Below, piece after piece: positions 33,337 through 41,516 of a DNA stretch of 64,000 nucleotides; the first letter of the stretch is position 1; the number at the start of each line of letters is the position of its first letter. The translations under genes were made by a program, and so were the position numbers. Origin of the DNA: Streptomyces sp. SAJ15 (GTDB taxonomy: Bacteria > Actinomycetota > Actinomycetes > Streptomycetales > Streptomycetaceae); contig NZ_NISY01000007.1 in the NCBI RefSeq assembly GCF_007595705.1, positions 310,001-374,000 of the forward strand, written 5' to 3'. The notes beneath the pieces were generated by a model. It worked only from the letters and a program-made list of their open reading frames with translations. It was not told where the DNA came from and did not search any database.

Positions 33337-33462
33337 GGCGAGGGATCCGCGCTTGCCGCAGACCTCGCTGCCTGCGACCCGGTCATCACCCGGGGCACCC
33401 CGCCACGGACGGAGGGTTGCCGGACAGCGGGCCGGGGCCGTAGTCGCTGTCACTCGTGACCT
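33337..33462 (-). ncRNA. SAM-IV riboswitch
   Basis: Read on the minus strand from 33,462: GGTCACGAGTGACAGC, then GCTGTCCGGCAACCCTCC, GGCGGGGTGCCCCGGGTGATGACC and TGCGGCAAGCGCGGATCCC. These follow the SAM-IV consensus (GGTCATGAGTG, CCGGCAACCCTCC, GGTGGGGTGCCCCGGGTGATGACC-region, GGCAAGCGCGGG) in order and spacing. SAM binding should switch off the aminotransferase gene. The 3' edge GGATCCCT can instead pair with AGGGATCC (33,329-33,348), a candidate expression-platform hairpin. Confidence 0.88.
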
Positions 33463-33715
33463 GACCGCAAGTATGCCAAACGATCGCCCTGACGCAACCG
33501 CGGTCCGCATCCCGGACGGCCAGTCCGACCGTCGTCGGGCTGGCCGGACGGGATCGCCGGCCGGCGGGCGCACCGCCGACCTACCTCGGCTGAGGACATG
33601 GTGGGGTGGCTTTGCACCCCAACGCCCTCGGCCAGGCGGTACTGACCGTACGCCAGCCCGCGGGACCGGGGGCCGTGGGGCCGGGACCTCCGGCCCCCGG
33701 AACAGGCTGCCGCGG
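33463..33715 (-). promoter_or_regulatory. Riboswitch promoter and trpD terminator
   Basis: TTGCGT and CATACT with 16-bp spacing (about 33,470-33,500, minus strand) fit a promoter whose transcript would begin just before the SAM-IV element. A hairpin with 9-bp arms 33,666-33,674 and 33,692-33,700 lies 16 bp after the trpD stop and is the likely trpD terminator. No gene is supported here. Confidence 0.55.
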
Positions 33716-34780
33716 TCAGCGGGAGGTGGCGAGCACCCAGCGGTCCAGGGCCGCACGCGCGGCGCCGGAGTCGACGGCCTCGGCGGCGCGCTCGATGCCG
33801 TCGGCGATCTGCGCGGTGAGCGGCCGGTCGTCGGGCGCCAGGGCGACGAGCGCGGCGGCGGAGTTGAGCAGCACCGCGTCCCGCACCGGGCCGGTCTCGC
33901 CCGCCAGCAGTCGGCGGGCGACGTCCGCGTTGTAGGAGGCGTCGGCGCCGCGCAGGGACTCCACCGGCACCAGGTCGATGCCGACGTCGCGGGGGTCGAA
34001 GGTCTCCTCGCGCACGGCGCCGTCCCGGACCACCCACACCCGCGAGGTGGCGGTGACGGTCAGCTCGTCGAGGCCGTCGTCGCCGCGGAAGACCAGCGCG
34101 GAGGAGCCGCGCTCGGCGAGCACACCGGCGAGGATGGGCGCCATCCGGGCGTCGGCGACGCCGGTGGCCTGGGCCGTCACCCGCGCCGGATTGGTCAGCG
34201 GGCCGAGGAAGTTGAAGGTGGTGGGGATGCCCAGCTCACGCCGGGCGGGGGCGACATGCCGCAGCGCGGGGTGGAACTTCACCGCGAAGCAGAAGGTGAT
34301 CCCGGCCTCCTCGGCCACCTCGGCCACCCGGCGCGGGGTCAGGTCCAGATTGACCCCGAGCTTCTCCAGGACGTCGGAGGAACCGCTGGCGGAGGACGCG
34401 GCGCGGTTGCCGTGCTTGACGACCTTGGCGCCGGTGCCCGCGACGACCAGCGCCGACATGGTGGAGATGTTCACCGTCCTGGCGCGGTCGCCGCCGGTGC
34501 CCACGATGTCGACGGTGGGGCCGGGCACCTCGATCAGGTTGGCGTGCGCGTACATGGTCTGGACGAGTCCGGACACCTCGGCGACCGTCTCGCCCTTGGC
34601 CCGCAGGGCGACCGCGAAGCCGGCGATCTGGGCGTCGGTCGCCTCGCCCCGCATGATCCGGTCCATCGCCCACGCGGTGTCGCCGGCGCTCAGGTCGGCG
34701 CCGCTCAGCAGCGAGTTCAGTACGTCCGGCCAGGTGCGGGCCGTCGCGCTGTCGCCGCCTGCCGGGGTCACAACGTTCAT
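33716..34780 (-). CDS. trpD: Anthranilate phosphoribosyltransferase
   Basis: Joins anthranilate to PRPP, the second Trp-specific step, using the product of the trpEG gene in this window. The ATG at 34,780 (AGGAG 8 nt upstream) gives 354 residues. Signatures: VDIVGTGGDRARTVNISTMSA (PRPP loop), VKHGNRAASSASGSSDVLE (anthranilate site), FHPALRHVAPARRELGIPTTFNFLGPLTNPA and RGDDGLDEL (metal). It lies downstream of qcrB behind a strong terminator, so it needs its own promoter. Mycobacteria keep the same trpD-ctaE/qcr neighbourhood. Confidence 0.96.
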   Translation of the reverse strand: MNVVTPAGGDSATARTWPDVLNSLLSGADLSAGDTAWAMDRIMRGEATDAQIAGFAVALRAKGETVAEVSGLVQTMYAHANLIEVPGPTVDIVGTGGDRARTVNISTMSALVVAGTGAKVVKHGNRAASSASGSSDVLEKLGVNLDLTPRRVAEVAEEAGITFCFAVKFHPALRHVAPARRELGIPTTFNFLGPLTNPARVTAQATGVADARMAPILAGVLAERGSSALVFRGDDGLDELTVTATSRVWVVRDGAVREETFDPRDVGIDLVPVESLRGADASYNADVARRLLAGETGPVRDAVLLNSAAALVALAPDDRPLTAQIADGIERAAEAVDSGAARAALDRWVLATSR

Positions 34781-35006
34781 GGTCCACACTCCTGGGTGGT
34801 CGGTCTCATCCGCGTCGATCCGCGCGGTCCGCGCCGTTGCGCGCGGCGCCACGCCCTTGACGCACCGCGCGCGTACGCGCGGGTGCGCATGCTCAGCCTA
34901 TCGGCGCCCGGCGACCGTCCGGCGCGTTGCCCGAGGAGCGGACATCCGCGAGGCCCCGCGGCCCCCACGGTCCGGCCCCGCCCTTCTTCACCGGCGAGCG
35001 AGCCTC

Positions 35007-35064
35007 AAAAAAAGGGGCCGAGGGCCCCGGCACCGCCCTCAAGGGGCGGGCCGAGGCCCTCGGC
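35007..35064 (-). terminator. Rho-independent terminator of the ctaE-qcrCAB unit with a T7 run
   Basis: On the minus strand: 10-bp arms (35,055-35,064 with 35,017-35,026) enclosing a second hairpin (CCGCCC/GGGCGG), followed by CCCC and seven T residues at 35,007-35,013. A genuine T-run is uncommon in Streptomyces, so efficient termination is expected. Confidence 0.9.
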
Positions 35065-35092
35065 TGTGGCGTCAGCTGGTCCTGCTCGGAGA

Positions 35093-36727
35093 TCAGTGGT
35101 GGCCGTGGCCGCTGGTGATCTCGTGGTACTCCTCGGCGGTCGGCTTCGGGATCTGCGACCCCTCGCCGAAGTAGCTCTTGGAGAGCTTCACGCGGAGCTT
35201 CTCCGAGCGCTTGATCTTGCGCTTCACGCCGTTCTCGTCGACCTCGGGGCCGAGCTCGAGCGGCTTGGGCTGCTCGTGCGAGGTGAGGGTGTGCAGCTGC
35301 TCCTGCGAGAGCGGCTCGTGGACCTCGATGAACTCGCCGTGCGGCAGGCGCTTGATGATGCCGGTCTCGCGACCGTGCAGCACCTTGTCCTTGTCGCGCC
35401 GCTGCAGACCCAGGCAGATCCGCTTGGTCGCGATGAAGGCCAGCACCGGGCCGACGAAGAAGCCGATCCGGACGAACCAGGTGATGGCGTTGATCGACAG
35501 GTGGAAGTGGGTGGCCCACAGGTCGTTGCCACCACCGACCAGCATCACGAAGTACGCGGTCAGCCAGGCCACACCGAAGGCGGTGCGGTTCGGCCGGTTC
35601 CGCGGCCGGTCCAGCAGGTGGTGCTCGCGCTTGTCACCGGTGATCCAGGCCTCGATGAACGGGTAGACGCCCATCGCCAGGAGCACGATCGGGAAGAGCA
35701 CGATCGGGATGAAAACGCCCAGGACCAGCGTGTGGCCCCACAGGTTGATCTCCCAGCCCGGCATCACACGGACCAGACCCTCGGCGAAGCCCATGTACCA
35801 GTCGGGCTGGGCGCCGGTGGAGACCTGGTCGGGTCGGTACGGACCGATGGCCCAGATCGGGTTGATGGTCGCGATCGCGGAGATCACCGCGATGACACCG
35901 AAGACCAGGAAGAAGAAGCCGCCCGCCTTGGCCATGTAGACCGGCATGAAGGGCATGCCGACGACGTTCTTCTCGGTCTTGCCCGGGCCCGGCCACTGGG
36001 TGTGCTTGTGGTAGAAGACCAGGATCAGGTGGGCGACCACCAGACCGAGCATGATGCCCGGCAGCAGCAGGATGTGCACCGAGTACAGCCGCGGGATCAC
36101 GTCCATGCCCGGGAACTCGCCGCCGAACACGAACATCGAGATGTACGTGCCGACCAGCGGGATCGACAGGAACACACCCTGGATGAACCGGATACCGGTA
36201 CCGGACAGCAGGTCGTCCGGGAGCGAGTAGCCGGTGAAGCCGGTGAACATGCCCAGCACCAGCAGCAGGAAGCCGAAGAGCCAGTTGACCTCACGCGGCT
36301 TGCGGAAGGCGCCGGTGAAGAACACCCGCATCATGTGCACCAGCATCGCCGCGAGGAAGATCAGCGCGGCCCAGTGGTGGATCTGACGGATCAGCAGACC
36401 ACCGCGCACCTCGAAGCTGATGTCGAGGGTCGAGGCGAACGCCTCGGACATCCGCACGCCCTGCATCGGCACGTACGGACCGTGGTAGGTGACCTCTTCC
36501 ATGCTGGGGTGGAAGAACAGCGTCAGGTACACACCCGTGAGGATGATGATGACGAAGCTGTAGAGCGCGACCTCGCCCAGCATGAACGACCAGTGGTCCG
36601 GGAAGACCTTGCGCAGCGCGCCCTTGGCCATCTTGTTGGTGCCGAGCCGGCCGTCCGCCCAGTCGGCGAGACGCTCGCCGCGCGGGGCCTTGCCGCCCTC
36701 GCGGCGCGTATCGGTTGACGTGCTCAT
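35093..36727 (-). CDS. qcrB: Cytochrome bc1 complex, cytochrome b subunit
   Basis: Membrane subunit carrying hemes bL and bH and the quinol sites of the bcc complex. 544 residues; eight or nine helices. Seen: RQIHHWAALIFLAAMLVHMMRVFFTGAF and LLPGIMLGLVVAHLILVFYHKHTQ with the paired heme His residues, GYSLPDDLLSGTG, and a PDWYMGFAEGLVRVMPGWE Qo-site segment (the PEWY motif is PDWY here, as in actinobacteria). The long cytoplasmic C-terminal extension (about 435-544) is typical of actinobacterial QcrB. It overlaps qcrA by 4 bp (ATGA). Last gene of ctaE-qcrC-qcrA-qcrB. Confidence 0.97.
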   Translation of the reverse strand: MSTSTDTRREGGKAPRGERLADWADGRLGTNKMAKGALRKVFPDHWSFMLGEVALYSFVIIILTGVYLTLFFHPSMEEVTYHGPYVPMQGVRMSEAFASTLDISFEVRGGLLIRQIHHWAALIFLAAMLVHMMRVFFTGAFRKPREVNWLFGFLLLVLGMFTGFTGYSLPDDLLSGTGIRFIQGVFLSIPLVGTYISMFVFGGEFPGMDVIPRLYSVHILLLPGIMLGLVVAHLILVFYHKHTQWPGPGKTEKNVVGMPFMPVYMAKAGGFFFLVFGVIAVISAIATINPIWAIGPYRPDQVSTGAQPDWYMGFAEGLVRVMPGWEINLWGHTLVLGVFIPIVLFPIVLLAMGVYPFIEAWITGDKREHHLLDRPRNRPNRTAFGVAWLTAYFVMLVGGGNDLWATHFHLSINAITWFVRIGFFVGPVLAFIATKRICLGLQRRDKDKVLHGRETGIIKRLPHGEFIEVHEPLSQEQLHTLTSHEQPKPLELGPEVDENGVKRKIKRSEKLRVKLSKSYFGEGSQIPKPTAEEYHEITSGHGHH

Positions 36728-37773
36728 CCGCGCTCCCAGTAGGCCGGGCCGACGGGCTCCGCGAAGTCACCCATGGCCTCGAGGTAGCCCTCTTTGTTCA
36801 CCGTGATCTGCAGCTGCGGCAGGGCGTGGCCGGCCGGGCCGAAGATCACCCGACCGCCGTCGGCGAGGTCGAAGGTCGACTGGTGGCAGGGGCACAGCAC
36901 GTGGTGGGTCTGCTGCTCGTACAGGCTGATCGGGCAGCCGACGTGGGTGCAGATCTTGGAGAACGCGACGATGCCGTCGTGCGACCAGTCCAGCTCCTGC
37001 TTGTCCTTGATGTTGTCCGGCTGGATCCGGACGATCATCAGGGCCGCCTTGGCGATCTGGACCTGGAAGTCGTGGTCCTCCTCGCTCATGCCCTCGGGCA
37101 TGGCGAAGGTGAGGGAGCCCACGGCGATGTCCTCGGGACGCAGCGGCTGCATGGTGTTCTGGTTCATCAGCCGCTTGCCCTTGGCCCACTTGGTGTGCCG
37201 GAGCTTGTCCTCCGGCATCGGGCCGAGGTCACGCAGCAGCACCAGGCCGGACAGCGGCACCAGCGCGACCGCGCCGAAGAGCGTGTTGCGGGCCAGCTTG
37301 CGGCGACCGAAGCCGGACTCCTCGGCGCCGATCCGGAAGTCCTCGTAGGCCTGGGCCCGGACGTCCTCGTCGGCGCTGACCGGGTGCCGGTCCTGCACCA
37401 TCTCCACGTCGGACATCAGGGTGCGGCTCCAGTGGACCACACCCGCGCCGATGCAGAAGAGCGCGAGGCCCAGCGTGATGCCCAGCGAGAAGTTGAGCGC
37501 GCTGACGTGCCCGATCGGCCAGACGTAGACGATCTTGTCGACCGGGAAGGCCACGTAGGAGGCGATGAACGCGACCGTGGAGAGCATCGAGATCACGAAC
37601 AGCAGCGCGATCGTACGCTCGGTCCGCGCGGCGGCCTTGGCGTCGATGTCCTGGATGCGGTGCTCGTGCGGCGGCATCCCCGGGTCGGCGAACGGGTTGT
37701 CGTGGGTCGCTACCGCGCCCTTGCCCTGCTCTTCGGGCAGGTTCTCAGTGTGTGAAGTGTCTTGGCTACTCAT
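36724..37773 (-). CDS. qcrA: Cytochrome bc1 complex, Rieske iron-sulfur subunit
   Basis: Carries the [2Fe-2S] centre that takes electrons from quinol. 349 residues, longer than proteobacterial Rieske proteins because of an N-terminal extension with three membrane helices (about 60-210), as in other actinobacteria. Cluster ligands: CTHVGCPISL and CPCHQSTFDL (two Cys and two His) plus the disulfide-forming Cys in each loop. GPAGHALPQL follows. It overlaps both neighbours by 4 bp, so translation of qcrC-qcrA-qcrB is coupled. Confidence 0.97.
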   Translation of the reverse strand: MSSQDTSHTENLPEEQGKGAVATHDNPFADPGMPPHEHRIQDIDAKAAARTERTIALLFVISMLSTVAFIASYVAFPVDKIVYVWPIGHVSALNFSLGITLGLALFCIGAGVVHWSRTLMSDVEMVQDRHPVSADEDVRAQAYEDFRIGAEESGFGRRKLARNTLFGAVALVPLSGLVLLRDLGPMPEDKLRHTKWAKGKRLMNQNTMQPLRPEDIAVGSLTFAMPEGMSEEDHDFQVQIAKAALMIVRIQPDNIKDKQELDWSHDGIVAFSKICTHVGCPISLYEQQTHHVLCPCHQSTFDLADGGRVIFGPAGHALPQLQITVNKEGYLEAMGDFAEPVGPAYWERG

Positions 37774-38579
37774 GACTTCTTGGCCTTTGCAGTCCGGGCG
37801 GCGACCCAGATGGCGAGGACGATCATGGCGGACATGCCGAAGACCCAGGCGAAGAGGCCCTCGCTGACCGGGCCGAGCCCGCCCAGCTCAAGGCCGCCAG
37901 GGGTCTCCGTCTCCTCGCTGTTCACCTTCTGGAGGTAAGCGATGATGTCCCGCTTCTCCTTCTCCGGCATGGTGGTGTCCGGGAAGGAGGGCATGTTCTG
38001 CGGGCCCGTCTGCATGGCCTCGTAGATGTGCTTCGGAGACACACCGTCGAGCGGCGGCGCGTACTTGCCGTGGGTCAGCGCGCCACCGTTGCCGGTGAAG
38101 TTGTGGCACTGAGCGCAGTTGTTACGGAAGAGCACGCCACCGTTGCCGGTGTCGGCACCCGCGGGGTTGTACTGCTCCTTGGTCGGCGTCTCCGGGCCGG
38201 GGCCGAGGGAGGCGATGTACGCGGACAGCTGCTCGATCTGCGCGTCCGTGTAGATGTTCTTCTTCTTCGGCACCTGGGCGCCCGGCTGCTGCGCGGGCAT
38301 ACGGCCGGTGCTGACCTGGAAGTCGACGGCGGCGGAGCCCACGCCTACCAGGGACGGGCCGTCGGACGTGCCCTGACCGCCGGTGCCATGGCAGCTTGCG
38401 CAGCCGACGGCGTAGAGCTTCTTGCCCTCCTCGATGGCGAGGGACTGGGAAGTGTCATCGGCCTTCGCCTTGTCCGCGGGCGCGAACGCGGCGTACAGCC
38501 CCCCAGTGACCGCCAGCGCGAAGAGTAGGACGACGACCGCCGCCAGCGGATGGCGTCGTCGTGCGGAGAGCTTTTTCAC
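37770..38579 (-). CDS. qcrC: Cytochrome bc1 complex, diheme cytochrome c subunit
   Basis: Replaces the separate cytochrome c of other bacteria and passes electrons directly to the aa3 oxidase. 269 residues: N-terminal membrane anchor (LAAVVVLLFALAVTGGLYAAF), heme motif CASCH near residue 60, second heme motif CAQCH near 160, axial Met candidates in TGRMPAQQPG and GPQNMPSFPD, and a C-terminal membrane helix. First of the coupled qcr genes; 89 bp downstream of ctaE on the same strand. Confidence 0.96.
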   Translation of the reverse strand: MKKLSARRRHPLAAVVVLLFALAVTGGLYAAFAPADKAKADDTSQSLAIEEGKKLYAVGCASCHGTGGQGTSDGPSLVGVGSAAVDFQVSTGRMPAQQPGAQVPKKKNIYTDAQIEQLSAYIASLGPGPETPTKEQYNPAGADTGNGGVLFRNNCAQCHNFTGNGGALTHGKYAPPLDGVSPKHIYEAMQTGPQNMPSFPDTTMPEKEKRDIIAYLQKVNSEETETPGGLELGGLGPVSEGLFAWVFGMSAMIVLAIWVAARTAKAKKS

Positions 38580-38668
38580 GGATTACCCCGGTGTCAGGAT
38601 CTTCTGCGTCGATGCTTGAGGACGTTGTTCCGGCGCGGGGCTCGACGCGCGAGCCCCTGGGCACCGGA

Positions 38669-39289
38669 TTACTTGATCATGTAGATCGTGGCGAAGAGGC
38701 CGATCCAGACGACATCGACGAAGTGCCAGTAATAGGACACGACGATGGCCGCGGTCGCCTGCTCGTGGGTGAACCTCTTGGCCGCGTACGTCCTGCCCAG
38801 GACCAGCAGGAAGGCGATGAGTCCGCCCGTCACGTGCAGTCCGTGGAAGCCGGTGGTCAGGTAGAACACCGAACCGTACGGGTCGGACGAGAGCGAGAGG
38901 CCCTCGTGCTTGACCAGCTCGGTGTACTCGAAGACCTGGCCGCCGATGAAGATCGCACCCATCACGAAGGTGATCACGAACCACATACGGAGCTTCTTCA
39001 CGTCACCGCGCTCGGCGGCGAAGACGCCGAGCTGGCAGGTGAGGGAGGAGAGCACCAGGATCGTGGTGTTGGTGGCCGAGAAGGGGAAGTTGAGGGCCGA
39101 AGCCATCTCCTTCCAGTGCTCGGAGCCCGTCACCGATCGCAGGGTGAAGTACATCGCGAAGAGGGCCGCGAAGAACATCAGCTCGGAACTGAGCCAGATG
39201 ATGGTTCCGACGCTGGTGAGGTTCGGCCGGTTGACCGACGGGTGCGCGTGCCCGGTATCTACTGCTGTTGCTGTCGCCACGACCGACAT
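38669..39289 (-). CDS. ctaE: Cytochrome c oxidase subunit III
   Basis: 206 residues with five membrane helices. Typical segments: GTIIWLSSELMFFAALFAMYFTLRS, GSEHWKEM, FHGLHVTGGLIAFLLVLGRTY and VSYYWHFVDVVWIGLFATIYMIK. It stabilises subunit I and its proton pathway. In Streptomyces and mycobacteria the gene leads the qcrCAB unit rather than joining ctaCDF, as here. The ATG lies inside a perfect inverted repeat (39,280-39,300), and no conventional ribosome site is seen upstream of it. Confidence 0.96.
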   Translation of the reverse strand: MSVVATATAVDTGHAHPSVNRPNLTSVGTIIWLSSELMFFAALFAMYFTLRSVTGSEHWKEMASALNFPFSATNTTILVLSSLTCQLGVFAAERGDVKKLRMWFVITFVMGAIFIGGQVFEYTELVKHEGLSLSSDPYGSVFYLTTGFHGLHVTGGLIAFLLVLGRTYAAKRFTHEQATAAIVVSYYWHFVDVVWIGLFATIYMIK

Positions 39290-39300
39290 TATGTCGGTCG
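39280..39300. promoter_or_regulatory. Perfect 10+1+10 palindrome straddling the ctaE start codon
   Basis: Arms CGACCGACAT (39,280-39,289) and ATGTCGGTCG (39,291-39,300) flank one central base. The ATG of ctaE is the outer edge of one arm. It may be a repressor operator or an mRNA hairpin over the start codon. I know no Streptomyces regulator with this consensus. Confidence 0.6.
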
Positions 39301-39479
39301 CTTATCCAGCCCTCACTCCGGGGGGTGCCGTTCGGTGTGTCAACGGCGTGTGCCCTGCCCGAACGGCCCATCGGCGCATGGGCGGGACCCTGCCCGGGCA
39401 GATGGCCGAGGAGTAGCATCCGCGCAACGGTTCCGAACCGAAGCCGTGCCCTGAAGGCCGTCTACGAGCTGGAGGAACA

Positions 39480-39884
39480 ATGCAGCCGACCGCCACGGTC
39501 CTGGTCTACAGCGATGACGCGACCGTTCGCGAGCAGGTCCGGCTGGCTGCCGGGCGGCGCCCCGCGGCCGATGTGCCGCCGGTGGAGTTCCTGGAGTGCG
39601 CCACCCTCCCCGCGGTGCTGGCGGCCCTGGAGGAGGGCGGCGTCGACGCCTGCGTGCTGGACGGGGAGGCGGTTCCGGCGGGCGGCATGGGGGTGTGCCG
39701 GCAGATCAAGGACGAGATCTTCCGCTGCCCTCCGGTGCTGCTGCTCATCGGCCGCGCGCAGGACGCCTGGCTGGCCACCTGGAGCCGCGCGGACGCCGCC
39801 GTCACCCATCCGGTGGACCCGGTGATCTTCGCCGAGGCGCTGGCCGGCCTGCTGCGCCGGCGGACCACGCTCGGGGCCGCCTGA
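39480..39884 (+). CDS. Receiver-like protein without output domain
   Basis: 134 residues with the alternating beta-alpha pattern of a CheY-like domain: ATVLVYSDDATVREQVRLAAG, VDACVLDGEAVPAGGMGVCRQI, PPVLLLIGRAQDAWLA and AAVTHPVDPVIFAEALAGLL. An acidic residue (Asp in VLDGE) stands where the phosphoacceptor should be, but the conserved Lys is replaced in the AAVTHP segment, so phosphorylation is uncertain. No DNA-binding domain. It lies between the cytochrome gene groups, divergent from ctaE. A 22-bp tandem repeat begins at its stop. Confidence 0.78.
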   Translation: MQPTATVLVYSDDATVREQVRLAAGRRPAADVPPVEFLECATLPAVLAALEEGGVDACVLDGEAVPAGGMGVCRQIKDEIFRCPPVLLLIGRAQDAWLATWSRADAAVTHPVDPVIFAEALAGLLRRRTTLGAA

Positions 39885-39963
39885 TCCGGACGCCGGGGCG
39901 GCCTGATCCGCGTGTCGGGGCGGCCTGATCCGCGTGTCGGGGCGGCCTGATCCGCGCGTCCCC
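39880..39963 (+). repeat. 22-bp tandem repeat, about four copies, beginning at a stop codon
   Basis: Units start at 39,880, 39,902, 39,924 and 39,946 (last one partial) and read CCTGATCCGCGTGTCGGGGC-GG. The second and third are identical. The first contains the TGA stop of the receiver-like gene, and the coding end just before it (TCGGGGCCGC) matches the unit end. Confidence 0.9.
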
Positions 39964-39988
39964 CGTACGGGTGGCCACCGGCCCGTCG

Positions 39989-41269
39989 TCACACCCCGGG
40001 GCGCAGCCTGGCCGTGTCGGCCGGGCCGCCCGCGTCCCGTCCCGCCGCGCCACCGGTCGCCGGGCCCGCCAGGGCGCTGCCCTCGCTCCACTGTTCCCAG
40101 GACATGTTCCAGTCGCCGAAGCCATTGTCGAACGGCGTCATGGTGGCGCCGCCGCTGCCCACGACCTTGACGATGTCGCCCACCCGTACGGTGTTGAAGA
40201 ACCACTCGGCGTCGGCGGTGCTCATACCGGTGCAGCCATGGCTGACGTTGGCCGCTCCCTGGGCGCCCACCGACCAGGGCGCCGCGTGCACGTACTCGCC
40301 GCTCCAGGTGACCCGGGTGGCCCAGTAGACCGGCAGGTCGTAGGAGTCGGAGCTGCCCTCGGGGATGCCGATGCTGGTGCCGCGCATCCGTACGAAGGGT
40401 TCCTTGGCCAGGACCACCTTGACGCCGTTGCGGGTCGCGAAGCCGGGCTTGCCGGTGGTGATGGGGATGGTGCGGATGGCGACGCCGTCCCGCAGCACGG
40501 TCATGTGATGGGTGCCGGCGTCGGCGATGGCCTCCAGACGCGGCCCGGTGTGCAGCGTCAGCGGCTTGGTGGCGGCGCCGTGCAGCTCGCCGCCGACGCG
40601 GACACCGGTCAGCGTGGAGCGCACGGTGATGGTGGCGCGGCCGGGCCAGTACTCGCGCGGCCGGTAGTGCAGCGTCCGACCGTCCACCCAGTGCCACAGG
40701 CCCTGCACCGCGGGGCGCGACTCCACCTTCAGTCCGCGCTCCACGACGGCCCGCGCGGAGGGGTCCTCCACCTGCCGGCTCAGCCGGGCGGTGATGGGCT
40801 GGCCGACCCCGTAGGTGCCCGCCTCCGGGCCGAAGGTCACGCGCAACTGCTTGCCGGCCGGGGCGGTGTCGAAGCCGATCACCCGCCGGCCGGGCCTGCC
40901 GTCCTCGTTCTCGGTGCTCACGCGCAGCGTGTAGTGGGCCCCTGCGGCGAGCGGAGCGGTCGAGCGCCATCTGGTGCCGTCGGCGCTCAGTTCGCCGCGT
41001 ACGTACCGTCCTGCGGCGTCCGTGGCCGTCACATCCGTGATGCGGCTGCCGTCCCCCTTGGCGGTCACTTCCAGGGGCTTGTCCGGATCGGCCTTCCGGT
41101 CGCCCCCCACCCCGCTGAAGGAGATCTGTCCCGTGGCGTCGTACGGGGTGGCGGAGAGCGCCTGCCCGGAGGGGCCGCCGCAGGCGGCGCCGCCGGCCGC
41201 GACCAGTCCGACCAGCAGCGCGCACCCGGCGCGAAGTGATGCCGTACGCGAACGAGGACGGTGACTCAT
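39989..41269 (-). CDS. L,D-transpeptidase lipoprotein (Ig-like plus YkuD domains)
   Basis: Cross-links peptidoglycan by 3-3 bonds. 426 residues from ATG 41,269 (a GTG two codons earlier is possible; a CATACT box suggests a leaderless message). Lipobox GGAACGG near residue 33. Two Ig-like domains (about 45-240) precede the YkuD domain with HHMTVLRDG at its start and the catalytic NVSHGCTGMS. The layout matches mycobacterial LdtMt2-type enzymes. It stands between ctaF and the receiver-like gene, within the respiratory gene region, but its promoter is isolated from ctaCDF by a terminator. Confidence 0.92.
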   Translation of the reverse strand: MSHRPRSRTASLRAGCALLVGLVAAGGAACGGPSGQALSATPYDATGQISFSGVGGDRKADPDKPLEVTAKGDGSRITDVTATDAAGRYVRGELSADGTRWRSTAPLAAGAHYTLRVSTENEDGRPGRRVIGFDTAPAGKQLRVTFGPEAGTYGVGQPITARLSRQVEDPSARAVVERGLKVESRPAVQGLWHWVDGRTLHYRPREYWPGRATITVRSTLTGVRVGGELHGAATKPLTLHTGPRLEAIADAGTHHMTVLRDGVAIRTIPITTGKPGFATRNGVKVVLAKEPFVRMRGTSIGIPEGSSDSYDLPVYWATRVTWSGEYVHAAPWSVGAQGAANVSHGCTGMSTADAEWFFNTVRVGDIVKVVGSGGATMTPFDNGFGDWNMSWEQWSEGSALAGPATGGAAGRDAGGPADTARLRPGV

Positions 41270-41379
41270 GGTCACAAAGTATGCAAATCCATCCCTTCTG
41301 GCGCGTGGAGTACCGCCGAACGGGCTATCGGGCCGCCGTGGACGGCGACGGAGACGCCGAGGGCTTCGGTCAGCACGAG

Positions 41380-41466
41380 GGCCCCGGACGGGACGAGGGG
41401 TCCGGACGGGACGAGGGGTCCGGAAACGCCGAGGGGCCCGGACACCTGTGAAGGTGTCCGGGCCCC
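41380..41466. terminator. 18-bp repeats and a 15-bp-stem terminator downstream of ctaF
   Basis: TCCGGACGGGACGAGGGG is repeated about three times (41,383-41,420). A perfect 15-bp stem follows (41,433-41,447 / 41,452-41,466, loop GTGA). The hairpin lies 51 bp after the leftward ctaF stop and should end the ctaCDF transcript before the L,D-transpeptidase promoter. Confidence 0.85.
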
Positions 41467-41516
41467 TGGCCCGAGGACGGGTGCCGCGCCGACCGTGGGC
41501 CGGCGCGGCCTACGCC

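Noticed and set aside
33353..36718. A 1,121-codon open frame on the plus strand
   Set aside because: It lies antisense to trpD and qcrB, is Gly/Arg/His/Asp-rich and shows no domain; long antisense frames are common in GC-rich DNA when the real codons end in G or C.
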